This document shows positions 59,901 to 64,000 of a DNA stretch of 64,000 nt, piece by piece. The translations under genes and the position numbers were made by a program. Location of the stretch: the NCBI GenBank assembly GCA_947623455.1, contig OX392541.1:11164719-11228718 (forward strand), in the 5' to 3' direction. Within the stretch, counting starts at the first letter, position 1. Every line of letters starts with the position of its first letter. Source of the stretch: Mimachlamys varia (taxonomy: Eukaryota > Mollusca > Bivalvia > Pectinida > Pectinidae). The notes beneath the pieces are model-generated. The model searched no databases and was not told the DNA's origin. It worked only from the letters and a program-made list of their open reading frames with translations.

Positions 59901-60497
59901 TTGATGGAGTCTGTTTGGGGGCGGGTGAGGGGGGTAGGTTAGTGGTTAGGGTTGGGGTGGGTGAGGGGGGTGGGTTGAAATTTACAGAACTGTCTTGCTC
60001 AAGATGATTTGTTGAAGACAGGGTATGTCACCTAAATAGATTTACATTTCATTTTATGTATATGCAGACAAAAGTAAATAAAATTGTCCTTCTTCCTTAG
60101 GGAAGTTTTGGGATGAACGCTGTATACGTAGAATGTTATGAGAACAGTATAGACATGTATTGTCTTGTTTGTATCATTAAAATTAAACATACTTCCTTTA
60201 AGGACATAGGTGTATTGTTTAGTGAGGGAATATATTTAAAGACAACTGCTGCACATCTTTATTTTAACTTTGAGGCAGAACAGATCTAGACCAGTGTTAA
60301 ATAAAATATCAGTATGAGGAGACAGAAATATGTTATTCATAATACAGGTAGCCCCTGGAAAATCCCTATTCTGGACATGAAGAAAGCCCTGAAGATAAAG
60401 AGTGAGACAGGCGGATATGTACTGTGTGACCGTACGGCCAAGTTTGAGGTGGAATTTGATGGAGATTTGATGGAAACCTTCGATGTAAAGATCACAG
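29664..60497 (+). CDS. FLN: Filamin-family actin-binding protein with three CH domains, 5' part (16 exons)
   Basis: Sixteen exons with GT/AG borders join in frame to 834 codons and continue beyond the window. CH1 spans about residues 25-135, CH2 about 139-244 and CH3 about 247-346. Filamin Ig-like repeats follow at roughly 360-437, 438-525, 526-615, 616-706 and 707-794, and a sixth begins at 795. Filamins crosslink actin through tandem CH domains and carry long rows of Ig-like repeats. Typical filamins have two CH domains. A third, well-formed one suggests the invertebrate Jitterbug-type filamin (recalled, not checked). Most introns from exon 9 on are phase 1 and split a Gly or Ala codon. There are no in-frame stops, so the gene looks intact. 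Confidence 0.92.
30371..30413 (+). repeat. C-run and CA microsatellite
   Basis: Thirteen C followed by CTCCAA and about eleven CA units, in filamin intron 1. Confidence 0.95.
30470..31865 (+). repeat. Periodic repeat rich in CAGGTG/CACCTG, filamin intron 1
   Basis: About ten diverged units of roughly 110-140 bp share TTGTACAGGTACATACA, AAGGGTAGGTGTAGATCATC, CACCTGTATGATATACTGTA, CCAATCAATAATATACCTGT and ATTCAGGTGTAAACACAGG. The later units (31,280-31,760) are the most alike. Each unit has several CAGGTG or CACCTG E-boxes and a CCAAT. Confidence 0.9.
31866..33155. other. Intron 1, no special feature
   Basis: AT-rich, with a 19-bp A run near 32,451 and a 33-bp direct duplication at 32,514-32,580 (ATTGTACTTCATGGAAATTC type). 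Confidence 0.5.
33160..33408 (+). mobile_element. tRNA-derived SINE with doubled head
   Basis: A degenerate head (TGGCCAAGTTTAAG, 33,165) is followed exactly 60 bp later by a better one (GGTGGCTGAGTGGTTAAAGC, A box; GCATGTTCAAGGCC, B box). The body TGTACTGGCTGTAGGTCGGT and CTTTCCTCCACCACCAAAA comes next. The usual tail is missing because the 85-bp MITE follows at 33,411. Same family as 51,168-51,445. Confidence 0.85.
33411..33492 (+). mobile_element. 85-bp TTAA palindromic MITE
   Basis: Forward copy: CTCATTCATCCCTGAAATTT, ATAATGAACTATTCCAACC, TTTGAATTGGAAGAGTTC, ending GGGTTGAATG. It lies in or beside the SINE tail. Confidence 0.85.
34046..34672 (+). repeat. 130-bp tandem repeat, about 4.8 copies
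   Basis: Units begin near 34,046, 34,176, 34,306, 34,436 and 34,566 (GTGTACACAAAAAGTCAAAG). Inner units are almost identical, which points to recent expansion. Each contains a 70-codon open stretch, but 130 is not a multiple of three, so no long protein results. Confidence 0.97.
34772..34853 (+). mobile_element. 85-bp TTAA palindromic MITE
   Basis: Forward copy with CCCCCTGAATATTTATAATG, GAACTATTCCAAGC and TTCAGGGGTGAATGAATG. Confidence 0.85.
35690..36075 (+). repeat. Degenerate CCTTCATTTCTCAGAA repeats
   Basis: Loose repeats of GACCTTCATTTCTTAGAAAT type, roughly 60 bp apart, grading into TTTGACCTTGCC-rich sequence. Strongly diverged. Confidence 0.55.
36489..36568 (+). mobile_element. 85-bp TTAA palindromic MITE
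   Basis: Forward copy: TTCCCTGAAATTTCATAATG, ACTATTCCAACCTTTGAATT, ending AAGGGGTGAATGAG. Nearly the same as the 33,411 copy. Confidence 0.85.
36600..37460. other. Intron 1, no special feature
   Basis: Mixed sequence with a GGGACGGGACGAGACGG stretch (36,678) and a C run near 37,428. No gene or clear element. Confidence 0.45.
37462..37720 (+). repeat. Interspersed repeat shared with 26,758
   Basis: CAGAGAATACCAAAGCATCA and the following CCATAATCTGAACTCAAAAT match 26,758-26,815. Boundaries are uncertain. Confidence 0.55.
37893..37997. repeat. 105-bp hairpin, arms about 35 bp
   Basis: TTTTGTTAGTTTATGAGATC...CCAATGGAGC (37,893-37,928) is inverted at 37,961-37,997 (GCTCCAATGGATTTATGATC...GACAAAA) around a 32-bp loop. 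Few mismatches. Confidence 0.85.
38027..38115 (-). mobile_element. 85-bp TTAA palindromic MITE, inverted
   Basis: Starts TTAACTCATTCACCCCTTAA, then GACACAGTTGAAC, AAAGGTTGGAACAATTCATT, ending GGGATGAATTAGTT. Confidence 0.85.
38236..38270 (+). repeat. Solo left end of the 8,040-type element
   Basis: CAAGAGGCATAAGGGGCCTT resembles the start at 8,040 (CAAGAGGCCCAGGGGCCTCA). No repeat units follow, so it is an end-only remnant at best. Confidence 0.35.
38435..38531 (+). mobile_element. 85-bp TTAA palindromic MITE
   Basis: Forward copy from TTAACTTATTC to GATGAGTTAA with a small insertion (GACCGGGG) in the middle. Confidence 0.8.
38540..40300. other. Intron 1, 3' part, no gene seen
   Basis: AT-rich. 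CCAAGATCTGGGGACATC (about 39,363) is loosely mirrored by GATGTCCTCAGATCTTGACA (about 39,631), with further matches on both sides (ATCTGATTAAAATCATAT 39,307 / ATATGATTTTAATCAGAT 39,678). This gives a 390-bp foldback structure at about 39,305-39,695. Confidence 0.5.
40308..40335 (+). repeat. 28-nt C homopolymer
   Basis: Unbroken C run preceded by CCCCCT, 160 bp upstream of exon 2. The G-rich strand could form a quadruplex. The length is likely uncertain in the assembly. Confidence 0.95.
40495..40684 (+). CDS. FLN: Filamin exon 2: end of CH1, start of CH2
   Basis: Residues 110-172. NGNLKLILGLIWHLILRYQI is the diagnostic last helix of CH1. KFPAKKLMLAWLRAVIPECN opens CH2, ending SCWNDGVALH across the splice. 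Acceptor ATCACAG, donor CA|GTAAGT. Confidence 0.95.
40790..41172 (+). repeat. Minisatellite of about 38 bp, filamin intron 2
   Basis: About ten units of AATAAGATGCGATCGTTCTC plus ATGATTTTGTCTTATG, each with a CGATCG-type palindrome. The later units are more alike. Confidence 0.9.
41506..41577 (+). CDS. FLN: Filamin exon 3: middle of CH2
   Basis: Residues 173-196: ALVNYCDPRIEEAANWRYLS, then HSD. Acceptor TTTTTACAG, donor AG|GTATGG, phase 2. It is 72 nt long and has no ATG of its own. Confidence 0.92.
42366..42579 (+). CDS. FLN: Filamin exon 4: end of CH2, start of CH3
   Basis: Residues 197-268. NNCSNAMNLAKQHFDIPLVV and DELSGMTYLSYFMKI close CH2 in the usual filamin manner. SPGYMATRSMARNLLRSGTF then begins the extra CH domain. 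Donor ACA|GTAAGT, phase 0. Confidence 0.95.
42820..43045 (-). mobile_element. tRNA-derived SINE, minus strand
   Basis: On the minus strand, TTGGTCAAGTGGTAACACTC (A box) and GCAGGTTTCAATCC (B box) lie about 30 bp apart at 43,045-42,985. The loop CTTCTAA would give anticodon TCT. The B box has an extra T. A SINE-like body follows. It differs from the doubled-head family. Confidence 0.55.
44033..44129 (+). CDS. FLN: Filamin exon 5: CH3 core
   Basis: Residues 269-300: DDWADGRLLCNLVTSLGESA and then GNPVDDLQLG. W-x-DG-x-LLC-x-LV is the core CH pattern, so this is a true third CH domain and not a linker. Acceptor TTTTACAG, donor G|GTAAGG. Confidence 0.94.
44492..44679 (+). CDS. FLN: Filamin exon 6: end of CH3 and link to repeat 1
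   Basis: Residues 301-363. IDAARRLGVEPILTAKEMCD and IGIMAYAAYFGNFKPV complete CH3. KVVMEAGPRNVFIEQE leads into the first Ig-like repeat. Donor GAG|GTACAA, phase 0. Confidence 0.94.
45086..45241 (+). CDS. FLN: Filamin exon 7: Ig-like repeat 1
   Basis: Residues 364-415: ADFSLRIDDSELTSSDVRAE and GTFTATEVGHHR, strands of a filamin repeat with the F-x-P/ATEVG-like turn. Donor AGG|GTGAGG, phase 0. Confidence 0.92.
45931..46059 (+). CDS. FLN: Filamin exon 8: end of repeat 1, start of repeat 2
   Basis: Residues 416-458: LNVYCENSLIVGCPVSFKVL ends repeat 1 (the usual GSPF is here GCPV). RSRVRYIGPERCSAGLISEL starts repeat 2. Acceptor TTTTTTCAG, donor AAG|GTAAAC. Confidence 0.92.
46077..46165 (-). mobile_element. 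85-bp TTAA palindromic MITE, inverted
   Basis: TTAACTCATCTACCCTGAAG, CACATTTGAACTCTTCCCA, GGAATAGTTCATTATGAAAT, ending at TTAA 46,162. Flanking TTAA is present on both sides. Confidence 0.85.
46355..46375 (+). repeat. 21-nt G homopolymer
   Basis: Preceded by GGTGGT. It lies in intron 8. A related sequence without the long run occurs at 48,998-49,170 (GGGGGAGGTGACAGACACCT...), so both are copies of one small interspersed repeat. Confidence 0.9.
46638..46767 (+). CDS. FLN: Filamin exon 9: repeat 2
   Basis: Residues 459-501: VDVTSAGQGDIQCEARAPNG and VYRNGHYVMNFTPTEVG. AG-x-G-x-L/IQ-x...P-x-G and Y-x-x-x-F-x-P-x-x-x-G are the filamin repeat signature. Donor G|GTAGGT, phase 1. Confidence 0.95.
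47449..47797 (+). mobile_element. 349-bp MITE with CAGGG ends
   Basis: Perfect 13-bp inverted ends CAGGGCTTTATCA (47,449-47,461) and TGATAAAGCCCTG (47,785-47,797), flanked by AAGAA on both sides (47,444-47,448; 47,798-47,802). CAGGG ends are common in hAT elements, though hAT duplications are usually 8 bp. Lies in filamin intron 9. Confidence 0.8.
47887..48024 (+). CDS. FLN: Filamin exon 10: end of repeat 2, start of repeat 3
   Basis: Residues 502-547: WQVSVLYDGEHISDSPYNVT ends repeat 2 (G-x-x-I-x-x-SPY). PSRVRVYGLEGGSVGTGLKF starts repeat 3. Acceptor AACCCAG, donor G|GTAAGT. Confidence 0.95.
48070..48600 (+). repeat. 25-bp minisatellite, filamin intron 10
   Basis: Units TTATTTGATTATTTCTGTTG plus TGAGG. 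Those at 48,415-48,590 are nearly perfect (seven copies), while those upstream are diverged and of variable length. It ends about 40 bp before exon 11, inside the region of the branch point. Confidence 0.93.
48638..48811 (+). CDS. FLN: Filamin exon 11: repeat 3
   Basis: Residues 548-605: DTSESGTGDVTVQVSCNGSH and GLYSIDFTPQGAGTYKVEVY. Donor G|GTTAGT. It follows a 25-bp minisatellite that fills the intron just upstream. Confidence 0.95.
49453..49599 (+). CDS. FLN: Filamin exon 12: end of repeat 3, start of repeat 4
   Basis: Residues 606-654: GSPYTLEIVD closes repeat 3. VTVSGDGLSLVPVNRTASFI and DTHGSGSGNVDVEIT begin repeat 4. Donor G|GTAGGT. A 6.8-kb intron follows. Confidence 0.95.
49944..50032 (-). 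mobile_element. 85-bp TTAA palindromic MITE, inverted
   Basis: CACTCATTCACCCCTGAAGA, TTTGAACTCTTCTGAATC, TAGTTCATTATGAAATTTCA, GGGATGAATGAGTG. The terminal TTAA has drifted. Confidence 0.85.
50290..50700 (+). repeat. About 58-bp tandem repeat, filamin intron 12
   Basis: About seven units of ATACCACACAATAACCCTGA, CTCCCATGTGATAACCCAGG and TCAAACATGATAACCTGT. Confidence 0.92.
51168..51445 (+). mobile_element. tRNA-derived SINE with doubled head, full length
   Basis: Two heads 60 bp apart (GGTGGCCAAGTGGTTAAGG at 51,174 and again at 51,234). Then come CACTAGCCCTCCACCTCTGG, B box GCGAGTTCCAAACC, body TACTGGCTGTAGGTTGGTGG and CCGGCTTTCCTCCACCTCCA, and tail TAGGACGTTAAACAAAAATA. Short open frames across it are by chance. 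Confidence 0.92.
51764..51975 (+). repeat. Three CACAAGTAAACGATAA repeats enclosing a tRNA-like sequence
   Basis: CACAAGTAAACGATAAGATA at 51,764, 51,790 and (CACAAGTAAACGATAAAACG) 51,952. The tRNA-like block 51,857-51,928 lies between the second and third. Confidence 0.8.
51857..51928 (+). tRNA. tRNA-like sequence (pseudogene or SINE head)
   Basis: 72 nt fold to a cloverleaf: acceptor GACCAGA/TCTGGCC (one A-C mismatch), D stem GCTC/GAGT, T arm CCGGG-TTCAAAC-CCTGG. The anticodon loop CTAGAGT would read AGA (Ser), but the long variable arm of a Ser tRNA is absent and the anticodon stem has a T-T pair. Internal promoter boxes are good (TAGCTCAGTTGGT; GGTTCAAACCC). It is therefore more likely a tRNA-derived element than a working tRNA gene. 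Confidence 0.6.
52369..52459 (+). mobile_element. 85-bp TTAA palindromic MITE (near consensus)
   Basis: TTAACTCTTTCACCCCTGAA at the left and TTCAGGGGTGAATGAGTTAA at the right. The right end is exactly the family consensus, and both TTAA sites are present. Confidence 0.93.
52800..53120. other. A/T low-complexity stretch
   Basis: AATAAAAAAA-type sequence in filamin intron 12. No gene. Confidence 0.8.
53870..54590 (+). repeat. Tandem repeat of about 90 bp interrupted by a MITE
   Basis: Units TTGCATCGTGTTAATAACAT, AAAATTAACGAAAAAA and GGAAACATGCGCAATGCT run at 53,873-54,117 and resume at 54,507-54,590. The join CCATTAATATTGCATCG is intact at 54,027-54,043 and split by the insertion at 54,118. 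Confidence 0.85.
54122..54502 (+). mobile_element. 381-bp TTAA MITE with perfect ends and preserved empty site
   Basis: The ends are perfect inverted copies (AGGCCCAATATACGTAACTT at the left) flanked by TTAA at 54,118-54,121 and 54,503-54,506. The host tandem repeat gives the uninserted sequence with a single TTAA. It has no ORF, so it is moved in trans. TTAA is the piggyBac target. A relative lies at 26,446-26,737. Confidence 0.95.
54590..55843. other. Intron 12, no gene seen
   Basis: AT-rich with one more GC-balanced stretch (54,600-54,900) that holds no open frame of note. Confidence 0.5.
55844..55934 (+). mobile_element. 85-bp TTAA palindromic MITE
   Basis: Forward copy: TTAACTTATTCACCCCTGAA, ATGGACTATTCCAACC, ending TAGGGGTGAACGAGTC. 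Confidence 0.88.
56383..56463 (+). CDS. FLN: Filamin exon 13: repeat 4 middle (81 nt)
   Basis: Residues 655-681: APSGSKVKPKVSKDRGRHNI and DYSPTESG, which supply the P-x-G and Y-x-P-x-x-x-G strands of repeat 4. Acceptor TATTTCAG, donor G|GTGAGA, phase 1. Confidence 0.9.
56480..56910 (+). repeat. Tandem repeat of about 120-145 bp, filamin intron 13
   Basis: Three units of TTTTATCTGCCATTTCTACT, CTTCTGAAATGTTTTTGTAT and TTGTTTCCATGGTTATCATG, each after a CCCTAGAATATCTTTATTC block. CCATGGTTAACCATGG-type palindromes occur at the unit ends. Confidence 0.88.
57326..57420 (+). mobile_element. 85-bp TTAA palindromic MITE
   Basis: TTAACTCGTAATCATTCACC, CCTGATATTCCATAATG, GTTGGAAGAATTCAAATG, TTTTCAGGGATGAA. 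Ends 45 bp upstream of exon 14, close to its branch-point region. Confidence 0.85.
57466..57606 (+). CDS. FLN: Filamin exon 14: end of repeat 4, start of repeat 5
   Basis: Residues 682-728: DHQIYVSFCGQPLQGSPFVC with the canonical GSPF, then VVISNMPKFASIGKMVKFQ. Donor A|GTAAGT. Confidence 0.94.
57894..59065 (+). mobile_element. 1,172-bp non-autonomous DNA transposon, filamin intron 14
   Basis: Perfect 13-bp inverted ends CATACTTGCCAAC (57,894-57,906) and GTTGGCAAGTATG (59,053-59,065), flanked by CTGTGT on both sides (57,888-57,893; 59,066-59,071). The left subterminal region is built of CTCCCGATTTT repeats in both orientations (57,907-58,000). No transposase frame. The superfamily is not certain from a 6-bp duplication. 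Confidence 0.88.
59618..59785 (+). CDS. FLN: Filamin exon 15: repeat 5
   Basis: Residues 729-784: DASKAGSGNIEIMVNDGRIS and CFNASFTPDNVDPHIIEMKF. Acceptor GTTTCAG, donor G|GTAGGT. The exon opens soon after the 1.17-kb transposon in intron 14. Confidence 0.94.
60348..60497 (+). CDS. FLN: Filamin exon 16: end of repeat 5, start of repeat 6
   Basis: Residues 785-834: GSPWKIPILDMKKALKIKSE and TAKFEVEFDGDLMETFDVKI. Donor G|GTAAAA, phase 1. No later exon is seen up to 64,000, so the next intron exceeds 3.5 kb. Confidence 0.92.
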
Positions 60498-60619
60498 GTA
60501 AAAACGTGTCATATTTAAGGTCATGAATGGTCAGAAATTTAAAATTCTGTTTTTCAGCTCACATGATTTGAAGTGCTAGTGAGATATTCATTTTATCTTT
60601 TGTTTGTTGAAGTTTTTTT

Positions 60620-60697
60620 TAGCTCATTGACCCCTTGAACTATTCCAGTCTTTGAAATGGAAGAGTTCAAATGTGTCTTCAGGGGTGAATGAGTTAA
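60620..60697 (+). mobile_element. 85-bp TTAA palindromic MITE
   Basis: A short internal deletion follows CTCATTGACCCCTTGAACTA. The right end TTCAGGGGTGAATGAGTTAA is consensus. Confidence 0.88.
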
Positions 60698-61195
60698 AAA
60701 CAAAAATCTTCTTCAAAAGACTGTTTAAGGCCTAGAGTCATGCAGGATAATGATACTTGTAGCTTGTCAGTGGATCAAAAGATGTCCAAATAAATGATCT
60801 TGGACATATAGGGCTCAAATATGTTGAAAACTTTGAACTTCTTCTAACGAACTTCAATGCTTTGAAATTGTTTTTGTTTTGCAAGTTTTATGCTAGAGCT
60901 GTTCTGATTTAAGGCAGTTAAGATAAAAACTAAAATGCAAGACCACTCTTTATGTTCTTGTTGTGATTTTAGTATGGATATGTAATTAAACATAGGGATT
61001 CCGATTATCATTTATTTGTCCATTTTTGTTTTAGCATAGTCAGTCGGCTATAGTCAATAATACTGTCATGCTTTCATTGTTTAGTAACTTTTTAAAAAAT
61101 CTACCTCTGTTTTTCCTATGAGTTTAGACTTACTTACTAACAATGCAGATTTATCCATTAATGTTGTTCTCCTTTAAAGTGGTTCTTATCACTGA

Positions 61196-61630
61196 CGAAA
61201 ATAGTTTAGACACAAGATCTGGATCTAACAGCTGAAATAGTTTAGACACAAAATCTAGATCTCACAACTGAAATAGTTTAGACACAAAATCTGGATCTAA
61301 CAGCTGAAATAGTGTAGACACAAAATCTGGATCTAACAGCTGAAATAGTGTAGACACAAAATCTGGATCTAACAGCTGAAATAGTGTAGACACAAGATCT
61401 GGATCTAACAGCCGAAATTGTTTAGACACATGATCTGATCTAACAGCTGAAATAGTTTAGACACAAAATCTAGATCTCACAACTGAAATAGTTTAGACAC
61501 AAGATCTAGATCTAACAGCTGAAATAGTTTAGACACAAGATCTGGATCTAACAGCTGAAATAGTTTAGACACAAGATCTGGATCTAACAGCTGAAATAGT
61601 GTAGACACAAGATTTGGATCTAACAGAGGT
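61196..61630 (+). repeat. 36-bp minisatellite, filamin intron 16
   Basis: Twelve units of GAAATAGTTTAGACACAAGA plus TCTGGATCTAACAGCT, nearly perfect, with a GTGTAG variant in a run of four units. Confidence 0.97.
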
Positions 61631-61819
61631 GTGATGCTTGATTTGACGAGGTTTTAAGGTGAGACACAGGTGTAGTAGGAACATTGTAGAATGCACCCAA
61701 TCAAAAGTAAGTCTTGACCTGTTCACCCTGTAGACCATATGGACTTATCCAGATCATTGCCTGGGAGAGTTTACTACAGTAACACAGGGAGAAAAGGGTT
61801 AATTGAGAATGTTTGTCAT

Positions 61820-62320
61820 AGAGTAGCTTTAAAGTAATGCCACACCATTACAGAAATGATGCCACTCTGTAATAGATAATGCCACACATACTGGTACACA
61901 TATAATCAAAACCACTCTCTCATAGAGATCACAGGTATTGCCACAATATCACAGATGATGCCACACTGTTCCACAGCTATTGCCACTATATCACAGGTGA
62001 TGCCACACTATTCCACAGATAATGCCACTATGTCACAGGTGATGCCACACTATATCACATATGATGCCACACTATATCACAGGTGATGCCATACTATTCC
62101 ATAGGTACACCACTATATCACAGGTGATGCCACACTATATCACAGCTAATGCCACTATATCACAGGTGATGCCACACTATATCACATATGATGCCACACT
62201 ATATCACAGGTGATGCCATACTATTCCATAGGTACACCACTATATCACAGGTGATGCCACACTATATCACAGCTAATGCCACTATATCACAGGTGATGCC
62301 ACACTATCACAAATTGTGCC
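61820..62320 (+). repeat. Repeats of ATGCCACACTATATCACA type
   Basis: About 24 imperfect units of 18-23 bp, with a higher-order repeat of about 122 bp (62,040-62,160 matches 62,162-62,285). A 90-codon open stretch across it is a by-product. Confidence 0.93.
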
Positions 62321-62489
62321 ACTTAGTGTCATTCTATCAAAATTCAGGCCAAACCATTGCAGGTAATACCTATCATCTGACTATTTCCCTGTGTATTGTC
62401 AGAAATCAGTCAGGCGTGTCCTTACCGTCTGCTGCTGGTATATCAGGTCATGTTACCTGATTTTGAGACTGGGTGGATTTACTTCCTTA

Positions 62490-62575
62490 TTAACGCATTC
62501 ACCCTTGAAAACACATTTAAACTCTTCCTATTGGTTGGAAAAGTTAATTTAAAAAATTCAGGGGTGACAAGTTAA
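62490..62575 (-). mobile_element. 85-bp TTAA palindromic MITE, inverted
   Basis: TTAACGCATTCACCCTTGAA, ACACATTTAAACTCTTCC, ending TTCAGGGGTGACAAGTTAA. A further CCTTTCACCCCTATTTAACT at 62,577 may be a second, truncated copy. Confidence 0.85.
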
Positions 62576-62782
62576 GCCTTTCACCCCTATTTAACTCTTC
62601 TAGGCATTGATCTGGGAGGGGCCATTTGTATTTATAGGGTTGAAAGCGTTAACTCAGTTTGAAGTGTCAAAGAACATTGTTGAAATCATTACCTGTTTTG
62701 TAATAAGATATGAAAAACCCTTAGGTGGATACCAGGACTTCCTAGATTCATCAAACCAGACACATATGATGTTCAAGGTCAA

Positions 62783-63026
62783 TCTGTGAAAGGTCAAGGT
62801 CATTTGGTGAAAGGTAAAGGTTATTCTGTGAAAGATCAAGGTTATTTTGTTAAAGTTGAAAGTTATTCTATTAAAGAGGAAGGTTGTTTTGTTAAAGGTC
62901 AAGGTTATTCCATTTAAGGTCATGGGTCTTCTATTAAAGGTCAAGGTCATTTCATTTAAGGTCCAGGTTATTCTATTAAAGGTCAAGGTTATTCTATTAA
63001 AGGTCAAGGTTATTCTATTAATAGTC
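62783..63026 (+). repeat. 21-bp minisatellite carrying TCAAGGTTA/TCA
   Basis: About eleven units of TATTAAAGGTCAAGGTTATT type with a 21-bp period. The period keeps frames open on both strands (LLKVKVI on plus, FNRITLT on minus). It is unrelated in sequence to the 21-bp arrays A-E. Confidence 0.93.
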
Positions 63027-63039
63027 ATTCAAATTTAAT

Positions 63040-63770
63040 TAGTTTTATCAGACTGGCTGATCGTTTCTGCTTTATAATGATTCTAAATTTATTTTTGCCA
63101 GTTCTTAACAAGTTAAATGATACTTCCATTTCGTAGATTTCTCTACCTTTCTTGGTGCCACTCTCTAAGCTTTTGATCGATTAAGGCTAAATTTGAATTT
63201 GTAAAAAATTAAAGAGTTACATGCAAATCAGATTGTAGCTTTTGTTTGTTTTGTATCCAGTGAATGGACATGCTTCACATTATTAAAACAATCTGAGGTA
63301 CTTTAACTTTGACCAGCCGCATTATCACATTAATATATTTCACAAAAAAATCTTTATAACGAGCATTCCATATGAAGTAAATTTTAGCATAATTTTATTT
63401 CAGATCTTGTAAAAAAATAGTTCCATCTCATTTTGTTTTTGAAAACCTGACACATTTATCAAAGTGCTAACTGTATTGGACCTAATAAGTACACCTGCCC
63501 CCTGTCAGCACACCAAACCCTTTTCTCCGGGAAAGAGGATGGGTGTGCTAAGTAGAATCTAAATAAAAGATTCTAACCTTACTGATCTGCTAATACAATT
63601 TTCAGTCTTTTAACCAATGACTCTGTTTCAAAGAAAGAAACAAACCCCCAACCTCTAATTTCATCATTTGTTTTTTGTAAGCGCTTATTGGATCAAATAC
63701 AGTACCAGTAATCATTATATAATCGGATGAAGAGGATGATGATTAACTTTTGCTATCAGGATACGATAAA
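63040..63770. other. Intron 16, no exon seen
   Basis: AT-rich. Possible TTAAAACAATCTGAGG and CCGGGAAAGAGGAT stretches carry no filamin-repeat residues in any frame, so the next exon lies beyond the window. Confidence 0.5.
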
Positions 63771-63860
63771 TCAACTCATCCACCCCTGAAGAGACATTTA
63801 AACTCTTCCAGTTTAAAAGTTGGAATAGTTCATTATGAAATTTCAGGGGTGAGTGAGCTA
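63771..63860 (-). mobile_element. 85-bp TTAA palindromic MITE, inverted
   Basis: CAACTCATCCACCCCTGAAG, GACATTTAAACTCTTCC, GTTGGAATAGTTCATTATGA, ending TTCAGGGGTGAGTGAGCTA. Confidence 0.88.
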
Positions 63861-64000
63861 AAAATAATTCTACAGTTTTGAGTGAGCCTTAAAATTTATT
63901 CTCATGATATTTGTGAGGTCAGTTTGATAGTAGTAGATAAGGATCTAATTGTTTATATCTGAGTAATGGAGAATTCGGAAACCACAATTTTCAAAACATT

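Noticed and set aside
62188..63038. ORFs of 63-124 codons on both strands
   Set aside because: They cover the ATGCCACACTATATCACA and 21-bp repeats and carry no domain. They are not filamin exons.

Overview
This window looks like nuclear DNA from an invertebrate animal, most likely a mollusc and probably a bivalve. The base composition is AT-rich. One long gene has many short exons with GT/AG borders. The rest is dense with tRNA-derived SINEs, TTAA-type miniature transposons, minisatellites and decayed transposable elements. The mollusc call is an inference from the SINE type and the gag/SGNH-type element debris; no species-level marker was recognised.

Region 1 (1-29,000) is a graveyard of mobile elements with no intact gene. 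It holds three broken copies of one gag-like protein (1,657-2,893; 5,421-6,190; 14,023-15,300). Two of these keep zinc knuckles around a CCCH finger. There is also a second gag-like type with a helical, SAM-like start (15,675-16,310), and two broken SGNH-hydrolase modules (16,772-17,253; 18,691-19,289). Together these parts resemble tyrosine-recombinase (DIRS/Ngaro-like) retroelements, but no reverse transcriptase or recombinase was found. An internally deleted piggyBac element with matching ends and TTAA duplications lies at 4,157-5,401, and a CENP-B/pogo-like fragment lies at 20,090-20,443. A duplicated unit (hairpin, body, 21-bp minisatellite) spans about 6,200-12,300. Its middle hairpin is interrupted by a clean 2.3-kb insertion (8,040-10,339) made of repeats that carry nuclear-receptor-type DR0 sites. 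The 21-bp minisatellite occurs five times between 7.6 and 21.4 kb. A minus-strand, coding-like repeat array sits at 24,680-25,285.

Region 2 (about 29,000-60,497, plus strand) is the 5' part of a filamin-family gene. Sixteen coding exons join in frame with no stop to give 834 codons. They encode three calponin-homology (CH) domains, five filamin immunoglobulin-like repeats and the start of a sixth. Three CH domains instead of two suggest the Jitterbug-type filamin of invertebrates. The gene runs off the right edge of the window.

The filamin introns hold many repeats. There are about thirteen copies of an 85-bp palindromic TTAA element in both orientations. A 381-bp TTAA MITE is present with its empty target site preserved next to it. 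Other elements are a 1,172-bp transposon with perfect 13-bp ends, a CAGGG-ended MITE, two SINEs with a doubled tRNA-like head, and at least nine minisatellites. Intron 1 (10.5 kb) begins with a periodic array of CAGGTG/CACCTG E-boxes.
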